This document shows, one piece after another, positions 21,143 through 32,502 of a stretch of 64,000 nucleotides of DNA. The translations under genes and the position numbers were made by a program. Each line of letters starts with the position of its first letter. Within the stretch, counting starts at the first letter, position 1. The notes under the pieces are model-generated. The model worked only from the letters and a program-made list of their open reading frames with translations. It made no database searches and was not told the origin of the DNA. Source of the DNA: Fragilariopsis cylindrus CCMP1102 (taxonomy: Eukaryota; Bacillariophyta; Bacillariophyceae; Bacillariales; Bacillariaceae); NCBI GenBank assembly GCA_900095095.1, contig FMBT01000314.1, forward strand, positions 416,925 through 480,924, in the 5' to 3' direction.

Positions 21143-23819
21143 ATGATGTTGCTGTCATCATTATCTTCATCATCATCAAGACGACACAATAATAATAATG
21201 AACATCAACTACACCAGAATAAACACCAGGCTTTGTCATTATTTAGTTTCTTAGCATCCACGTGGTCATTACGTAATATCAAAGGATCACTATTGCAAGT
21301 TCCACCAAAATTGATTATTCTTGCTACCATAATAACTGGAACTACCACAACATTATACAAAGTCAATACGGTCATACGTAGTGAGAGTGTACGTCGTGCA
21401 ACATACTTTTGGTGGAATATTGGACCAGTGGTTGTACATTATAAATTTACAAAATTTTGGTTTACAAAAATAAATACTAATGCTGATATAACAAAACGAA
21501 ATCAAGTATATCATGAATTACATACCAAATATGCTCCCAAATGTTACGATTCGGCACTTCATTTAAAAGGTTTATATATAAAATTGATGCAAATATGTTC
21601 TAGTCGACCAGATTTTATACCAATTCAATATATAAAATTATTTATTTTAGCACAAGATTCATTACCACAATATCCTATTGAACAAATAAAAGATATTATA
21701 AATAATTCATTATTGACATCAAATGAACAAGGTCTATCCTATGATGATATATTTATTAATATTGATGAAATTGCATTAGGTACGTTATTAACACCACTTG
21801 TGTTGTCGTTTTATTCCATTGTATCTCAACGATTCTTCCACCGAAAGGTTGGAATTCGAATTCGATTCGATTCGATTTAGTACGTGACATGATGTGATGT
21901 GTTCCAACCAACCCGGTGACGTAACATGACTCCTTTTATGTTACATATCACTCCTAGCAGATCTGTCGCCAGGGAGTTGATTTGAGTTGAGTTTGAGTTG
22001 ATCGGGCTACTGTACTGTACTGTACTGTATGACTTGCGTTGCGTTGGAGGCTAGGATGATTTGCTTAATTCTTTCTGTATTTTAGTTGAACTTTGTTTTC
22101 GAGCCTTACATATGGCATTCTTGGGTACTCAACTTCTCTTTCTTTCTTTCTTTGTTTCTTTCTTTCTATCTCTTACCTATGTTATGATTACTCACAAACA
22201 CACACAAATATATAGGTTCGGCAAGTATTGGACAATGTCATAAAGCAACAATTAGACGAAAATATATCACTGCTGATAATAACGATGCTTCTAATTCTGT
22301 TTCGAACTCTATTGATGATGACGATGATGATGAAGATACTGCTACAATTGATGTTGCTGTTAAAGTGATGCATCCTGATGCAGAACAACGTTTTCAATAT
22401 GATTTTCAAGTATTTCGTTGGTTATGTAGAATTGCTTTGACGGGTTGGACACCAATATTAGATGAAGCCTATCGTCAAATTATGTCTGAATTTGATTATA
22501 GAAAAGAAGCATCGTCATTAGACATAGTACGTACAAATACATGTTTAAAACAAACAAACAATAATAAAGCAGGTAGTAGTAGTAGTAAAGATAGTATTAG
22601 TCCATTTATAAATAAGGTATATATACCAAAACCATACAAGTCGTTATGTACAAAGGAGGTACTAGTTATGGAATTATTACATGGTATAAAATTAACAGAT
22701 TATATAGAAAATGAATTATCAAATATATTAGGATCTAAAAAATCAAAACAATTATTGGAAAGAAAACAATTGGAATTAATATTAGGACAAGATAAATTAC
22801 AATATCTTGATGGAAATGAAAAACAGCAGCATGATAGTACTAATACTAATACCAATCCATCTACAACTACAACTACAATTGATGATATCTTGAACGATTG
22901 TGGATGGAAAACGAAACTACAATTATTGAAATTATATAAGAAAACACAAAAAACAATTGATTTATTAGTTGATGTACAAGGATATCAAATGCTTAGAAAT
23001 AATGTATTTCAAGGTGATCCACATCCAGGTATGAATAAAGAAAACTTAGCTACTTCAGTACAGTAGTCCTACAGCACATCGTAATGTTCACGTATACGTA
23101 AATTCTAGCTGGTATACTTGATTTTTTTCCAAATTTGTATCCTTTCTTAAAGGAGACTTTTCTCTCCCATACATTTAAATCTTTTGATTGGCCTTTCTCT
23201 TCTCTACTCTCACTTTGTATTGGATTGCATTGTTTTTGGTTGGTGTCATTTTCCAGGTAATATCATGCAATTGAATCAGAAAAAGAAGATTTTTGGTCGT
23301 GGTGGTCCGTCCTTGGGTTTGATTGATTATGGACAAACAAAGACAATAACTAATAAGGAACGATACGGGATTGCAAAAGTCATTCTTGCATTGGAAGATG
23401 ATGCTGACGATGAAGATGCAGAAGATGCAGATGCAGCAGATAAAAGCAACAATAAGAAGGTTGAAAAAATTGCAATAGCAATGAGACAACTTGGTTTTAT
23501 AACAAAAAATAATGATTCATTAATACTTTCAAAGTATGCACGTTTATTCTTTGATTCCGATGAAGAACGAATGATATATCAAAATTGTCCAACACCCCAA
23601 TCTTATTTTAAATTATTAACAGAATTAGATCCATTAATTGTGGTACCAGACGTTGCGGTCTTTGTGGCACGATGTGGTTTTATTTTACGTGGTATGGGTA
23701 CATTACTTGGGAAACAAATTAAAACCTCCAAACGATGGTCTGTTTATGCAAAACAAACAATACAAGAAGCCGAAGTTGAAAAAGAAAAAGAAACAAATAT
23801 AGCTAATGGTTATGATTGA
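21143..23819 (+). CDS. ABC1/ADCK (UbiB) family atypical kinase
   Basis: Three exons: 21143-21779, 22216-23028 and 23257-23819. Introns are 436 and 228 nt, GT-AG. The joined frame is exactly 671 codons (670 residues). A hydrophobic helix lies near residues 56-68. ABC1 landmarks follow: the Lys-x-Gly-Gln region (147-150, here Lys-Leu-Met-Gln), then Ser-Ser-Arg-Pro-Asp-Phe. An Ala-rich loop Gly-Ser-Ala-Ser-Ile-Gly-Gln (213-219) is created precisely across the first splice junction. A Val-Ala-Val-Lys lysine (262), Met-Glu-Leu-Leu-His-Gly, catalytic Asp-Pro-His-Pro-Gly-Asn (480-485, across the second junction) and Asp-Tyr-Gly metal site (507) complete the set. Family members act in ubiquinone/plastoquinone metabolism in mitochondria and plastids. 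The Gly-to-Met change in Lys-x-Gly-Gln is unusual. Confidence 0.9.
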
Positions 23820-23999
23820 GAAGGACGGACGGACGGACGAGGAAGATAAAGAAAATAAACAGTACTATATATTGCAGTACGCTACTATGTACCTGCCTAT
23901 TTCACTTAGGCCTCTAGTAGTAGTAGTAGTAGTTCATTTTTAATATCTCTAGTAAAACGGTAGTTTTAGGTATCTATTATCTTATTTGCACTCACTCAC

Positions 24000-25112
24000 T
24001 CACTGGTCACTGGCATTCCTGGCATTGGCATTTTTATATAATTCTATCCCTTTCCTCCAATCACTTTCTGTTAGTCCATTTGGTGTACGATGTGTCACAA
24101 CCCCTTTATTGGTATCCTTTTCTTTACATGATTTAGCCACCATACCACAATGATCCCCCCAATTACTTATAATTTAAAAGAATAATAGATAGAAGAAGAA
24201 AGAAGAATTAGAAAAACAGTTTTAAAAACAGGAACCATATTATATATCAAAACATACACCAAACATAGATAATATCTATAAATATATATTGTATATGTTA
24301 CTTACCAATCATCAAAGAATAACATTTTATCATATCGAATATTTGTGAACTTTCGTAAATTAGGAAAATGACTTGTTGCTTTATTACTACTTAATAATGG
24401 TGGTTGACGTCCAATTTGATTAATATCCAAATTATTCCAATCTCTTATACAGACAATATCCCATATTGATATCCCTGGTTTAATTTCTAATAGCTTTAGT
24501 GTAGCACGACCACATTTGTTCGGCAAAGGGTGTATCAGCAGAGGAGGCAAAACATACTTTCATACCAGGATATTGGATTCCATCGAAATGTTCTTGTAAT
24601 GCTAATACACTACCAGTATGAAGTGATATTTTATTCTGTCCAGAATAGACACCAATTACACCTTTTTCATTGTCGTCACCTTCATCACAATCACCTAATG
24701 AACCAAGAACAATATTATCTTTGGTGGGTATTGTAGACATTTGATACATTTCTTGATCCCAAAAACAAGCATCTAAATCAAAGACCACTAATTCTGGATA
24801 ATCAATACCACAACGTGAATACTGTGCATTAGTGTTAGTGTTAGTGTTAGTGTTAGTATTAGCACTGGGTGTGGGTATGGGTGTTGATGACGATGACGAC
24901 GATGATGATGACGTCATGTCGGCAAATAATTTCGTTGTGGTAATAATGCCGATGCAGTTATTACTATTGACGTTGTTGTTATTGATGTTGACGTTGACGT
25001 AGTCGATTCTATTACTACTCGTCCTACTATTAGTAGTAAAGGATGTCGCTGTTGCTATTAGTATTGTTAGCAGGAATAATCTAGTTGTAGTTCTACTAAT
25101 AACTGATCTCAT
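24000..25112 (-). pseudogene. MDP-1-like HAD phosphatase, single-base frameshift
   Basis: Exon 1 is 25112-24306 and exon 2 is 24165-24000, with a 140-nt GT-AG intron. The N-terminus is a signal-peptide-like segment ending Thr-Ala-Thr-Ser-Phe, close to the diatom plastid Ala-Ser-Ala-Phe cleavage motif. A Ser and Asn-Thr linker follows, then a HAD domain with Val-Val-Phe-Asp-Leu-Asp (motif I). Continuation after the break has Ile-Ser-Ile-Trp-Asp-Ile-Val and Phe-Phe-Asp-Asp-Cys-Asn-Trp-Gly-Asp-His across the splice site. MDP-1 is a Mg2+-dependent phosphatase acting on protein phosphotyrosine or sugar adducts. The frame breaks around 24515-24517 (an AAA run on the coding strand). Exon 1 is one base too long for the splice phase required by exon 2, so a +1 insertion accounts for everything. 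It could be a pseudogene, a null allele or a sequencing error. The neighbouring kinase converges on it. Confidence 0.75.
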
Positions 25113-25712
25113 TCTGTAATAAATCGTCAACTCATATCTAACTATTACAGTAATAAAATAAAAAGAGTATCTAGTATTTTCATGCATTGTGTTGTCGTCG
25201 TCGATGTTATTAAACTTAAACTTAAACAAGGTCCTACTAGTAGCGACTACCGTACTAGTACACTGACTACTTACTGTACAGAAAAGTCGCCCCCGAAAAA
25301 GGGAAAAAAAACATTTCTCGTCCCCCCCCCCCGAACAGTACGGTTGAAGGTTGAACAGTTGGTACAGTACGACGTACACTGATAGTATTGTTTTGGTACA
25401 ATTTTGATTGAAAAAATTACTTGCAAAGCTAGCTAACCAACCGTACTATAAATAAACTTTTACATGTATCTTAGATAATTAAACAATCAAATATAATGCA
25501 ACAGACTTATACAATTATCAGCAACAGTATAAGCAATCGATAAATAATGTTGATTAATAATCGATATATAGTGCATTGTACAAGTAGTTGTTAATGTCCA
25601 AGTTGAGAGTTTTTCACAAGATAGAAAAACACGTACAATATGGTAGTGCTATCTCAATCCGATAGATCGTCGGGAAGAATATATAGAGCCGAAGGAATTG
25701 TTATCCTATGAT
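25113..25712. other. intergenic with C11 run
   Basis: A C11 homopolymer at 25322-25332; otherwise AT-rich, no gene. An upstream in-frame extension of the preceding gene through this region (to 25379) has no domain content, and the signal-like ATG at 25112 is preferred. Confidence 0.45.
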
Positions 25713-26643
25713 CTATAAAAAGTAGAACGAAAAAGACAAAACTAATGGAACGAAAAGCAAAATAGTAGGAGTATTTTCATTTGTTGCAGTAGTAGTTGCA
25801 GAACTCTCCTGTTCTTCATCGGTACCCGCATCATCCGCATCCTCATTATCAGAACTCCCCTTTTCCTCATCGACGTCGTCATCATCTGCATCATCATCAT
25901 CTGCTCCTGCTGTATCGTCTTCACTTTCTACAGTATTAGTGGTAGATGTTTCTACCACTGATGGTAGGACTTTGTACATACCAAACATACCAGCATCTTG
26001 ATGAGCTGGCATATGACAATGCACGTTGACCATATATCCAACATCTGTGGGTGGGAAACATACGGTAGCAGTAATATTATCTAATACAGGATACGTATCT
26101 CTCCAAAAGGGTGTATCCAATTCTATACCATGTTCCGATGTTACTAAAAATGGTACCGAGTGAATATGAAAAGTCTGTTGTATAAATTTAGATAAAAGAA
26201 AAAGGGAAGATACAGTAAAATAGTGTTGTTAGTTAAACGTAGTAGATACAGTGTACGCAATTCGTACCAAAGAAAGATAAGTAGAAACAAATTGTATTCA
26301 AATACTGTAATAATAATATTCACATTATACAGTACTACTACACTCCTTCTGTAATACTTACATGTGGAATAAGACCAGGTGGATTAGATGCAATCGTCCA
26401 TTCTTCACAAGTACCAGCAGTGATATTTCCTGATACGTGATGCGGATTACCAATTAACATATTCATACCATAACCCCCACCTGGTTGAAAAATACCATCA
26501 TATGGGATTTGAAACATTGGCACACTATTGGATAAATCCATTGTAACTGTTTTGGATGTTCCTGATGACATTGGTTGCTCTAATAATTTTGTTAAGTATG
26601 GTGATACTGTTAATACTGGCAACTGTAATGCATTTGCGGTATT

Positions 26644-26677
<34 letters not shown>

Positions 26678-28290
26678 GTGTTGTTAACGTCTCTAGCAAC
26701 ACTTGTTGTTGTTGTTGTTGTTGTTCCATCATCATCGGTGTCATTAATAGTATCATCATCGTCAGGAACAACAATAATAGTACCAATAATATCCTCTTTA
26801 TCATATGATATACATGTAGTAACACCATCAAATGCAGGACCAAATACTGCAGCACAACCAGGACCAATAATATTATAATCAGATGAACCACGCCTCATGA
26901 GGTATGTACCAGGTGTATCAAATTTCACTGCAAATTCTATTCGTGATCCTGCATCAATAACAATCCTATCAACTTCTTCATTGTCATTGTCATTGTCATT
27001 ATCAGTAGTTTTTGGAATTGGATAACTAGAATCAGCACCAATTGGATATAGTGTATGATTATCAATTGATAATGGTACAGGTGGAAGTTCACCAGCATTC
27101 ACTGTACGAAAATAAATAGTTTTTCCAACCGAGAAACTAAATTCCGGATTCAATTTTCCGTTTGTTAATGCGAACCAATCAAATGACATTATAATTGGTA
27201 TAAAATTCACTGGTACTGGTACTGGTACTCCTTCTTGTCCATTATTATTATTGTCAACAACTTCAGTGGATGATTCACTAAAGAGTAAAATAATTTCTTC
27301 AGCAGAACCATCAGCGTTATCTTGTAATGCTGTAATGTATGGATCATTCTCTGTTTCAACAATAAACGCACCAAATAATCCTGATAATGAGGAATAGGTT
27401 GCTGTACCATGAAAATGATTATGATAAAAACTCAAACCACCAATATGATCTAATGGTATATCAAAGTCATATGTATATTCAATACCACCACCATCAATAG
27501 CAAATGCATTCGTTTCAATATTTGGATTCAAATTTAAACCATGAAAATGTAAATTTTGATATGATTTACCCCAATAATCTTGATAGGACAGTAATGATTC
27601 TGATATACCATTTGAATTTAAACGATTAAAAACAACTGGTTGGAAGAATAGTAATAGAAAAGAATTCATAGAATAGAGAGAATAAAAGAATTAGATTTCG
27701 TGTGTGTGTGTGTGTGTTTTGTGTGCGTGCGTGCGTGCTGATGTGTGTGGGTGCGTGCGTGCGTGCTGTGATTTGCCTTGGATATATTCGATGATGATAG
27801 TAGTAATAATAATAACATGGGTAGACCAGTCGGTTTCATACATAAATTTGTAAGATTACAGTCAGTACTTACTAGTTTGATTTATACTATCATCAGGATT
27901 TGGATCTAGGACATATTGATACAATTCACGTCCAACTTCTGATTCCGGTGATAAGTTATTGACAAGTGTAATTCGAATTGTATCACCAGGTTTGACACGA
28001 AACGTCGGTCCTACACTTTTTCCATTATATGCTGGTGCATATCGTGTACCATTTAATGATACTAAATAATCCACAGTCAATGTTGTATCTAATAATCCAT
28101 CTTTGGAATAAATTTCATCCGGTTGTACATCGGCATTGACATTGACATTGCCATTGACACTACTACTGGCTTGTTCTTCGGCTTCGTCATCAGCAGCAAA
28201 TACAACGTCGTTTGTACTACCCAAAAAGCAAATGGTTATTGCGAAGACTACTACGAGAAGGTAGTTGATGGACAGAATAAATACTTTCAT
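25713..28290 (-). CDS. secreted multicopper oxidase
   Basis: Three exons: 28290-27873, 27635-26362 and 26174-25713. Introns are 237 and 187 nt, GT-AG. Total is exactly 718 codons, 717 residues. Signal peptide at residues 1-32, then an acidic stretch. The first cupredoxin domain carries His-Phe-His (169-171) and His-Asn-His (211-213), two of the four trinuclear-cluster pairs. The last carries His-Thr-Phe-His-Ile-His (564-569, completed across the second splice site) and His-Cys-His-x-x-x-His-x-x-x-Gly-Met (616-627), which supplies the type 1 copper Cys and axial Met. Residues 320-350 hold an Asp/Thr-rich insert. The end is an acidic Asp/Glu/Ser segment followed by a hydrophobic tail, consistent with a GPI signal or membrane anchor. 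The substrate (iron, manganese or phenol) cannot be read from the sequence. It could take part in surface metal oxidation. Confidence 0.9.
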
Positions 28291-28950
28291 GATAGACGGT
28301 AGCTAGTGGCGGATGGATGATCGATGATCGATGAATAATAAATGATTATATATGCTTCAGGAAAGAATATATGATAATTTTTTTATGTATGAAAGCAAAT
28401 GAAAGTAATGTCCACTTGGTTCTGCTTTTACCAACAGAAAAACGGGAAAGGTGCGTAAAATCAGACGAAACATTTTTTTCTTGTGATAAATCTTTCATTT
28501 CATAACCTTGATTTTCAGTGTTCTCGGGTTACAAAGATATTAAAGAACGACAACGTCACACTTCAATAAAAGAACTTCAATAAAAGAATGATTACATCTC
28601 CCGTTAAAAAATTCTAAAAGTTCAATCCCGTTTGTCTTGGTAGCGCGAAAACAAGTCTTCATATCAAGACTAGATTTTATTACATAGACTCCTTAGAAAA
28701 TAGATCAATAAAAACTAATCTATTTTCATATATTCAAACGTGCAATTTGACATTCATTCACACGTGGTTCTGCGGCCAACAAATCTTTTTGATTTTCGCG
28801 AGCTTGGACAAAATCTGTTTCAGAAAACGCCATACCGTGAAAAATGGCGAAGATCTACTATTTTATTTTAGTTCATTCAACCCTAATACTGTAGCAAAAG
28901 ACTACGGTCTACAATAGAAGATAAATGAGCAACATAAAACCTTACGTATC
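28291..28950. other. divergent intergenic region
   Basis: AT-rich region between the divergent multicopper oxidase and P-loop genes; it would carry both promoters. No ORF or motif I can defend. Confidence 0.4.
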
Positions 28951-30027
28951 ATGAATATTACTACTGCTACAAGAACCGAACAAGAACAAGAACGGATCGC
29001 AAGCGCCAAGTTTGTTTACATCGTTGCAGAGGCGGGTTGTGGAAAAACTTTTACCGGCGATTATCTTAATTTGATGCACGGATATTCTCACGTCGATGGA
29101 GATTGTATCCTTAAGAACTGTTATATTCCCAAAAACAGAGAATTAACTTACAGGTTTCTCAAATCATACGATCTCGCAAATGATCATGGTGAAGATGGAC
29201 CAGAAGAATTGTGGAAGCCGTTTTATGAAGAGATTGCAATGTTGACTTTGGATGCCGCAAAGCATTCTAATCACGTGGTTCTTACTCATGCATCATACCG
29301 ACAAGCATATCGAAAATGCGTTGTACAAAAACTTATCGAAGGTGGCGCTAAGAGGGAAAATATTACAATCCTCCAGTTGACAATTGATATGGATGTGAAA
29401 CTGAAAGGATTATATTATCGAACAAAAGAACAATGTGAGAGTGGTGGTATGACCCTTGGAGACGGTATGAGATCGGGTGGATGGGAAGGTGAGGGAGATA
29501 TAACTTTGTCTGGATTCATCAAATTTAGTATAGAACAGATGCAAAAGTCTACCGGTGGTTTTGAAAATATTCCAAATGGATACGGAATCACTGTGGATGT
29601 TTCTGGAAGGGACTTGACCCACCTCCATGGTGTAGATGGAGCACTTTTGTTGAAACGTAGTACTGATGATGAAATCTTGTCATTCGAGGAGATTAAAGAT
29701 AAAGTACAATTGATTGATCAGGCTCGGGATGAGGAGTTTGGATCAAATGGTTCACTGGAAATTATGATCCAGATTTCTAAGGAATTAAATGGCGAAGGTA
29801 CTGATGATGATGATGATGACGAAATTGATAGTACCAATACTGATGCTGATGTTGTAGAAAATATAAAAGAGCAAGAAAAATCCAAAAATCGTCGTTCATC
29901 ATTGGCTTCCGTCGAATACTTATCGCGTGAATTCCTTCGATCTAGTTTAAACGACAACGACAGCGAAGAACAGAGAAAGGTCATGAAGGGAAGACGTGCT
30001 AGTTTGATCAATACCGGAAAGATCTAG
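28951..30027 (+). CDS. P-loop kinase-like protein with two RRxS sites
   Basis: Single-exon, 358 residues. Near the N-terminus a strand leads into a Walker A loop Ala-Glu-Ala-Gly-Cys-Gly-Lys-Thr (26-33), then His-Val-Asp-Gly-Asp (about 47-51). The arrangement recalls small-molecule P-loop kinases of the gluconate/shikimate/adenylate type, in which the Asp after the P-loop binds substrate. The middle is a helical region with Gly-rich turns. After an Asp-rich linker (about residues 280-300), the tail has Arg-Arg-Ser-Ser-Leu (314-318) and Arg-Arg-Ala-Ser-Leu (348-352), textbook cAMP-dependent kinase target motifs. The substrate is unknown. A fragment matching the last codons and 3' UTR of this gene lies inverted at 34720-34920. 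Confidence 0.65.
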   Translation: MNITTATRTEQEQERIASAKFVYIVAEAGCGKTFTGDYLNLMHGYSHVDGDCILKNCYIPKNRELTYRFLKSYDLANDHGEDGPEELWKPFYEEIAMLTLDAAKHSNHVVLTHASYRQAYRKCVVQKLIEGGAKRENITILQLTIDMDVKLKGLYYRTKEQCESGGMTLGDGMRSGGWEGEGDITLSGFIKFSIEQMQKSTGGFENIPNGYGITVDVSGRDLTHLHGVDGALLLKRSTDDEILSFEEIKDKVQLIDQARDEEFGSNGSLEIMIQISKELNGEGTDDDDDDEIDSTNTDADVVENIKEQEKSKNRRSSLASVEYLSREFLRSSLNDNDSEEQRKVMKGRRASLINTGKI

Positions 30028-30215
30028 ACAATAGTAATTGTTAAAATTGTATGTCTGAGTGCATTGTATATATACATTTGAATAAAAATCAAATTTGAAC
30101 ATGATACATTACACTTAAATTTTTGATAACATATTTTTCTTATAGAGTGTAGGAAAAAGTTTTGAACATGCATAACACTAAATTGATTAATATGACCATT
30201 AATCTGAGAAATTTA
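30001..30215 (+). repeat. inverted duplication, left copy (3' end of P-loop gene)
   Basis: The last eight codons and about 190 bp of 3' flank match the reverse complement of 34720-34920. Shared blocks include ggaaagatct, gtctgagtgcattgt, atacatttgaataa, tttttgataacatatt and aatatgaccattaatctgag in the same order. Divergence is moderate (substitutions and short indels). Confidence 0.8.
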
Positions 30216-30693
30216 TATGTATACAAAGGCAAGCAAAATCTGTTCATTCGTCTTTAAATTAGATCCACCTCTATTTGTGTATAGGGTGAGGGATATCGAG
30301 CATCGCATAGAAGTGATCCACGAATCATTACACCATGTGTCATGTTTTTCTCTTGAAATATCTTCTGAATCCAATCAATCAGTTAATTCTGACTGACTAA
30401 TTACATATATTGACTCATGTTGCTGTTATGTTGCTACTATAAAAATTTAGACGGTTTGATTTTTGCTTTGATTTGATTTGCTTTGCTTTGCTTTGATTTC
30501 CTTTCTTCAAGTCAGCTATTATTTTCCGAGGAAGGAAAAATGAAGTAATTGGATGCCCGGATGGTACGTGCCATATACGGGTAAATGGGTGTGAGAGATG
30601 CTATGATAAGATGTGTAGCAAGATCGGTCGGTCGGTCATTCATTCATTCATTCATAGTTTTATTTGATTTGACACCAGTGAACAAAGTCAAAA
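30216..30693. other. intergenic
   Basis: AT-rich with (tttga/tttgc)n near 30463-30497 and a short (attc)n. No gene. Confidence 0.45.
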
Positions 30694-31730
30694 TCAAAAC
30701 CGAACCCCAACCCCTGGCTGAATATTCGAGGAGAAGCCATTTTTCTTCTTTTTATTTTTGTTCTTTATTGAACTAGGAATTTTCTTTTTTAATGAAGCAC
30801 TACTAGAAGAACCACCAGCAGCACGATGACGACGACGTTGTTGTTTTCGTTCATTACCTTCATTATTACCCTCATCATGATGGTCGTCTTCATCTTCACA
30901 TTCAATACATGCAGCATCAGTAATTATAATATAACATGTATATACAACAATAGAACATCCACATATACCACCTAATAAGGTAATAATTCTTGATACTGTA
31001 TTAAATTGTAATGTTGTCCATGCTACTAATATAACACTAATAATATAGGATGCTGTACCAAATAAAAACTATGTAATAGAAATCAATACAATACAATACA
31101 ATACAATACAATGCGAAGCAAAGCAAAGCAATGCAAAGTTAAGAGAACAAAAATAGTAGTGAGCGAGAAAGATCTGACGAGATGAACAGTTTTGTAACAA
31201 AAGTTTAGACGTAAACGTAAATGTAAACGTACCTTATACCATGGTAGTTGTACTAATATTGGATGACGTTCCACCCATTGCACACCTGCTTAAGGTGAGT
31301 TGACACGTGTGATACTTCTATATAAGAATGCTGATACTAATGCCGAACAGGTACATCCATGTACAGCTAATATTGCTAATGTATAGGAGGACAATTCAAT
31401 ATTGGATACTACATTATTTTCATTTTCATTATTTTCATATATATTCATTTCCCAGGAATTTGTTAATGCAAAACCACCCACTAATGCAGCAATAATACCA
31501 GTATTCATTTGATCATCTCTATATCTTTCATATTTTGTTTCAATTTCAATTATAAGTTGTTGCTGCTCTTTTTCTTCTTCCGATGCATTTTCTTCTTCTT
31601 CTTCTTCTTCTGATGTGTGACTGTTGTTGTTTGTGGAGGTTCTGCCGTTTCCTTCTTCTACGTCGTACTCATCACCATACTCATCATCATAAACGGCAGT
31701 TTCAGCAATTTGTTCAACTACTTTCGTCAT
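30694..31730 (-). CDS. Orai-like store-operated Ca2+ channel, interrupted by in-frame TAA
   Basis: Exon 1 is 31730-31233 and exon 2 is 31068-30694, with a 164-nt GT-AG intron. The reading frame is continuous over 290 codons except for one TAA at 31292-31290 (codon 147). After an acidic N-terminus there are four hydrophobic segments. The first has Gly-Phe-Ala-Leu-x-x-x-x-Glu (86-94), matching the spacing of the Orai1 selectivity-filter glutamate (Gly-Phe-Ala-Met-x-x-x-x-Glu). The second has Leu-Ala-Val-His (H124), matching Orai1 Val-Ala-Val-His. These two matches are the basis of the assignment; helices three and four are weaker. The tail is Asp/Glu/His-rich, then Lys/Arg-rich. The TAA lies in the loop between helices 2 and 3. 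A GT-AG pair spanning only 21 nt around it would remove it in frame but is too short for a normal intron. Confidence 0.6.
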
Positions 31731-32502
31731 TCTCTTTTTTTGGTTCTTTCTTTTCCTTTCTTTCTTTGTTCTTTCCTTTCTTTGTGTACCGTATGACCCT
31801 TACAATTATAAGATACATTATGTGATGTGCCCGTCTTCGAATGCATTATTAGTTCGCAACAAAGCACAACTCGCCGATCCTCGCTTCAACAAACGAACTT
31901 CAGGCACGAATGGAAGGATCAATCACAGTATTATTTCTAGTATGTACAGTACGTACAGTCCTACTGTGCATAATAATATGTTCAACTTCAACCTTCCATT
32001 GTTCTTTATACAGGGCCATCCTCATATTCGTACAGTAATGTAGTACTATGATAGTCCTTTCAAGATGATAAAACACATACACACATCATACAACACACAT
32101 GCAGAGGAGTGTTCTTTACGCTATGGGTTGCAAAACAACAACAACAACAACAACAAGTAGCCATCTTCAATTTGTAATCCTCACACCTTCTAAAAAAGAT
32201 ACTTTACCACACTACTAGCATACTACACATCTTCCAACACAGGATTGATTGCCTATTATTGCAATGAATTTTATATGTAGACTATCATGAATATTTGGAA
32301 TAATTACATTGTTTTATATAGTATTTATTATTGTTGGTAACAGTTACAGTACTGCTCTGTTGGCTTCGTTTCTCTTTCTTTTTTGTTTTGTTTTGTTTGT
32401 GTTCTTTCTCTTTTTACTGTTCTCCTTTACTAATTTCTTCATCTTATTATTATTTAACACTCGATTTTAATTTCTTTCTTTATCTTCTTGGATACTTTTT
32501 TT
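31731..32502. other. intergenic
   Basis: Pyrimidine-rich 5' flank of the Orai-like gene, a (caa)n run near 32135-32157, and AT-rich sequence. No supported gene. Confidence 0.4.

Noticed and set aside
20008-21143. First exon of the ABC1 kinase at 20008
   Set aside because: The phase-2 donor at 20373 finds no acceptor with a compatible frame; the kinase has its own ATG at 21143 after a pyrimidine tract without AG.
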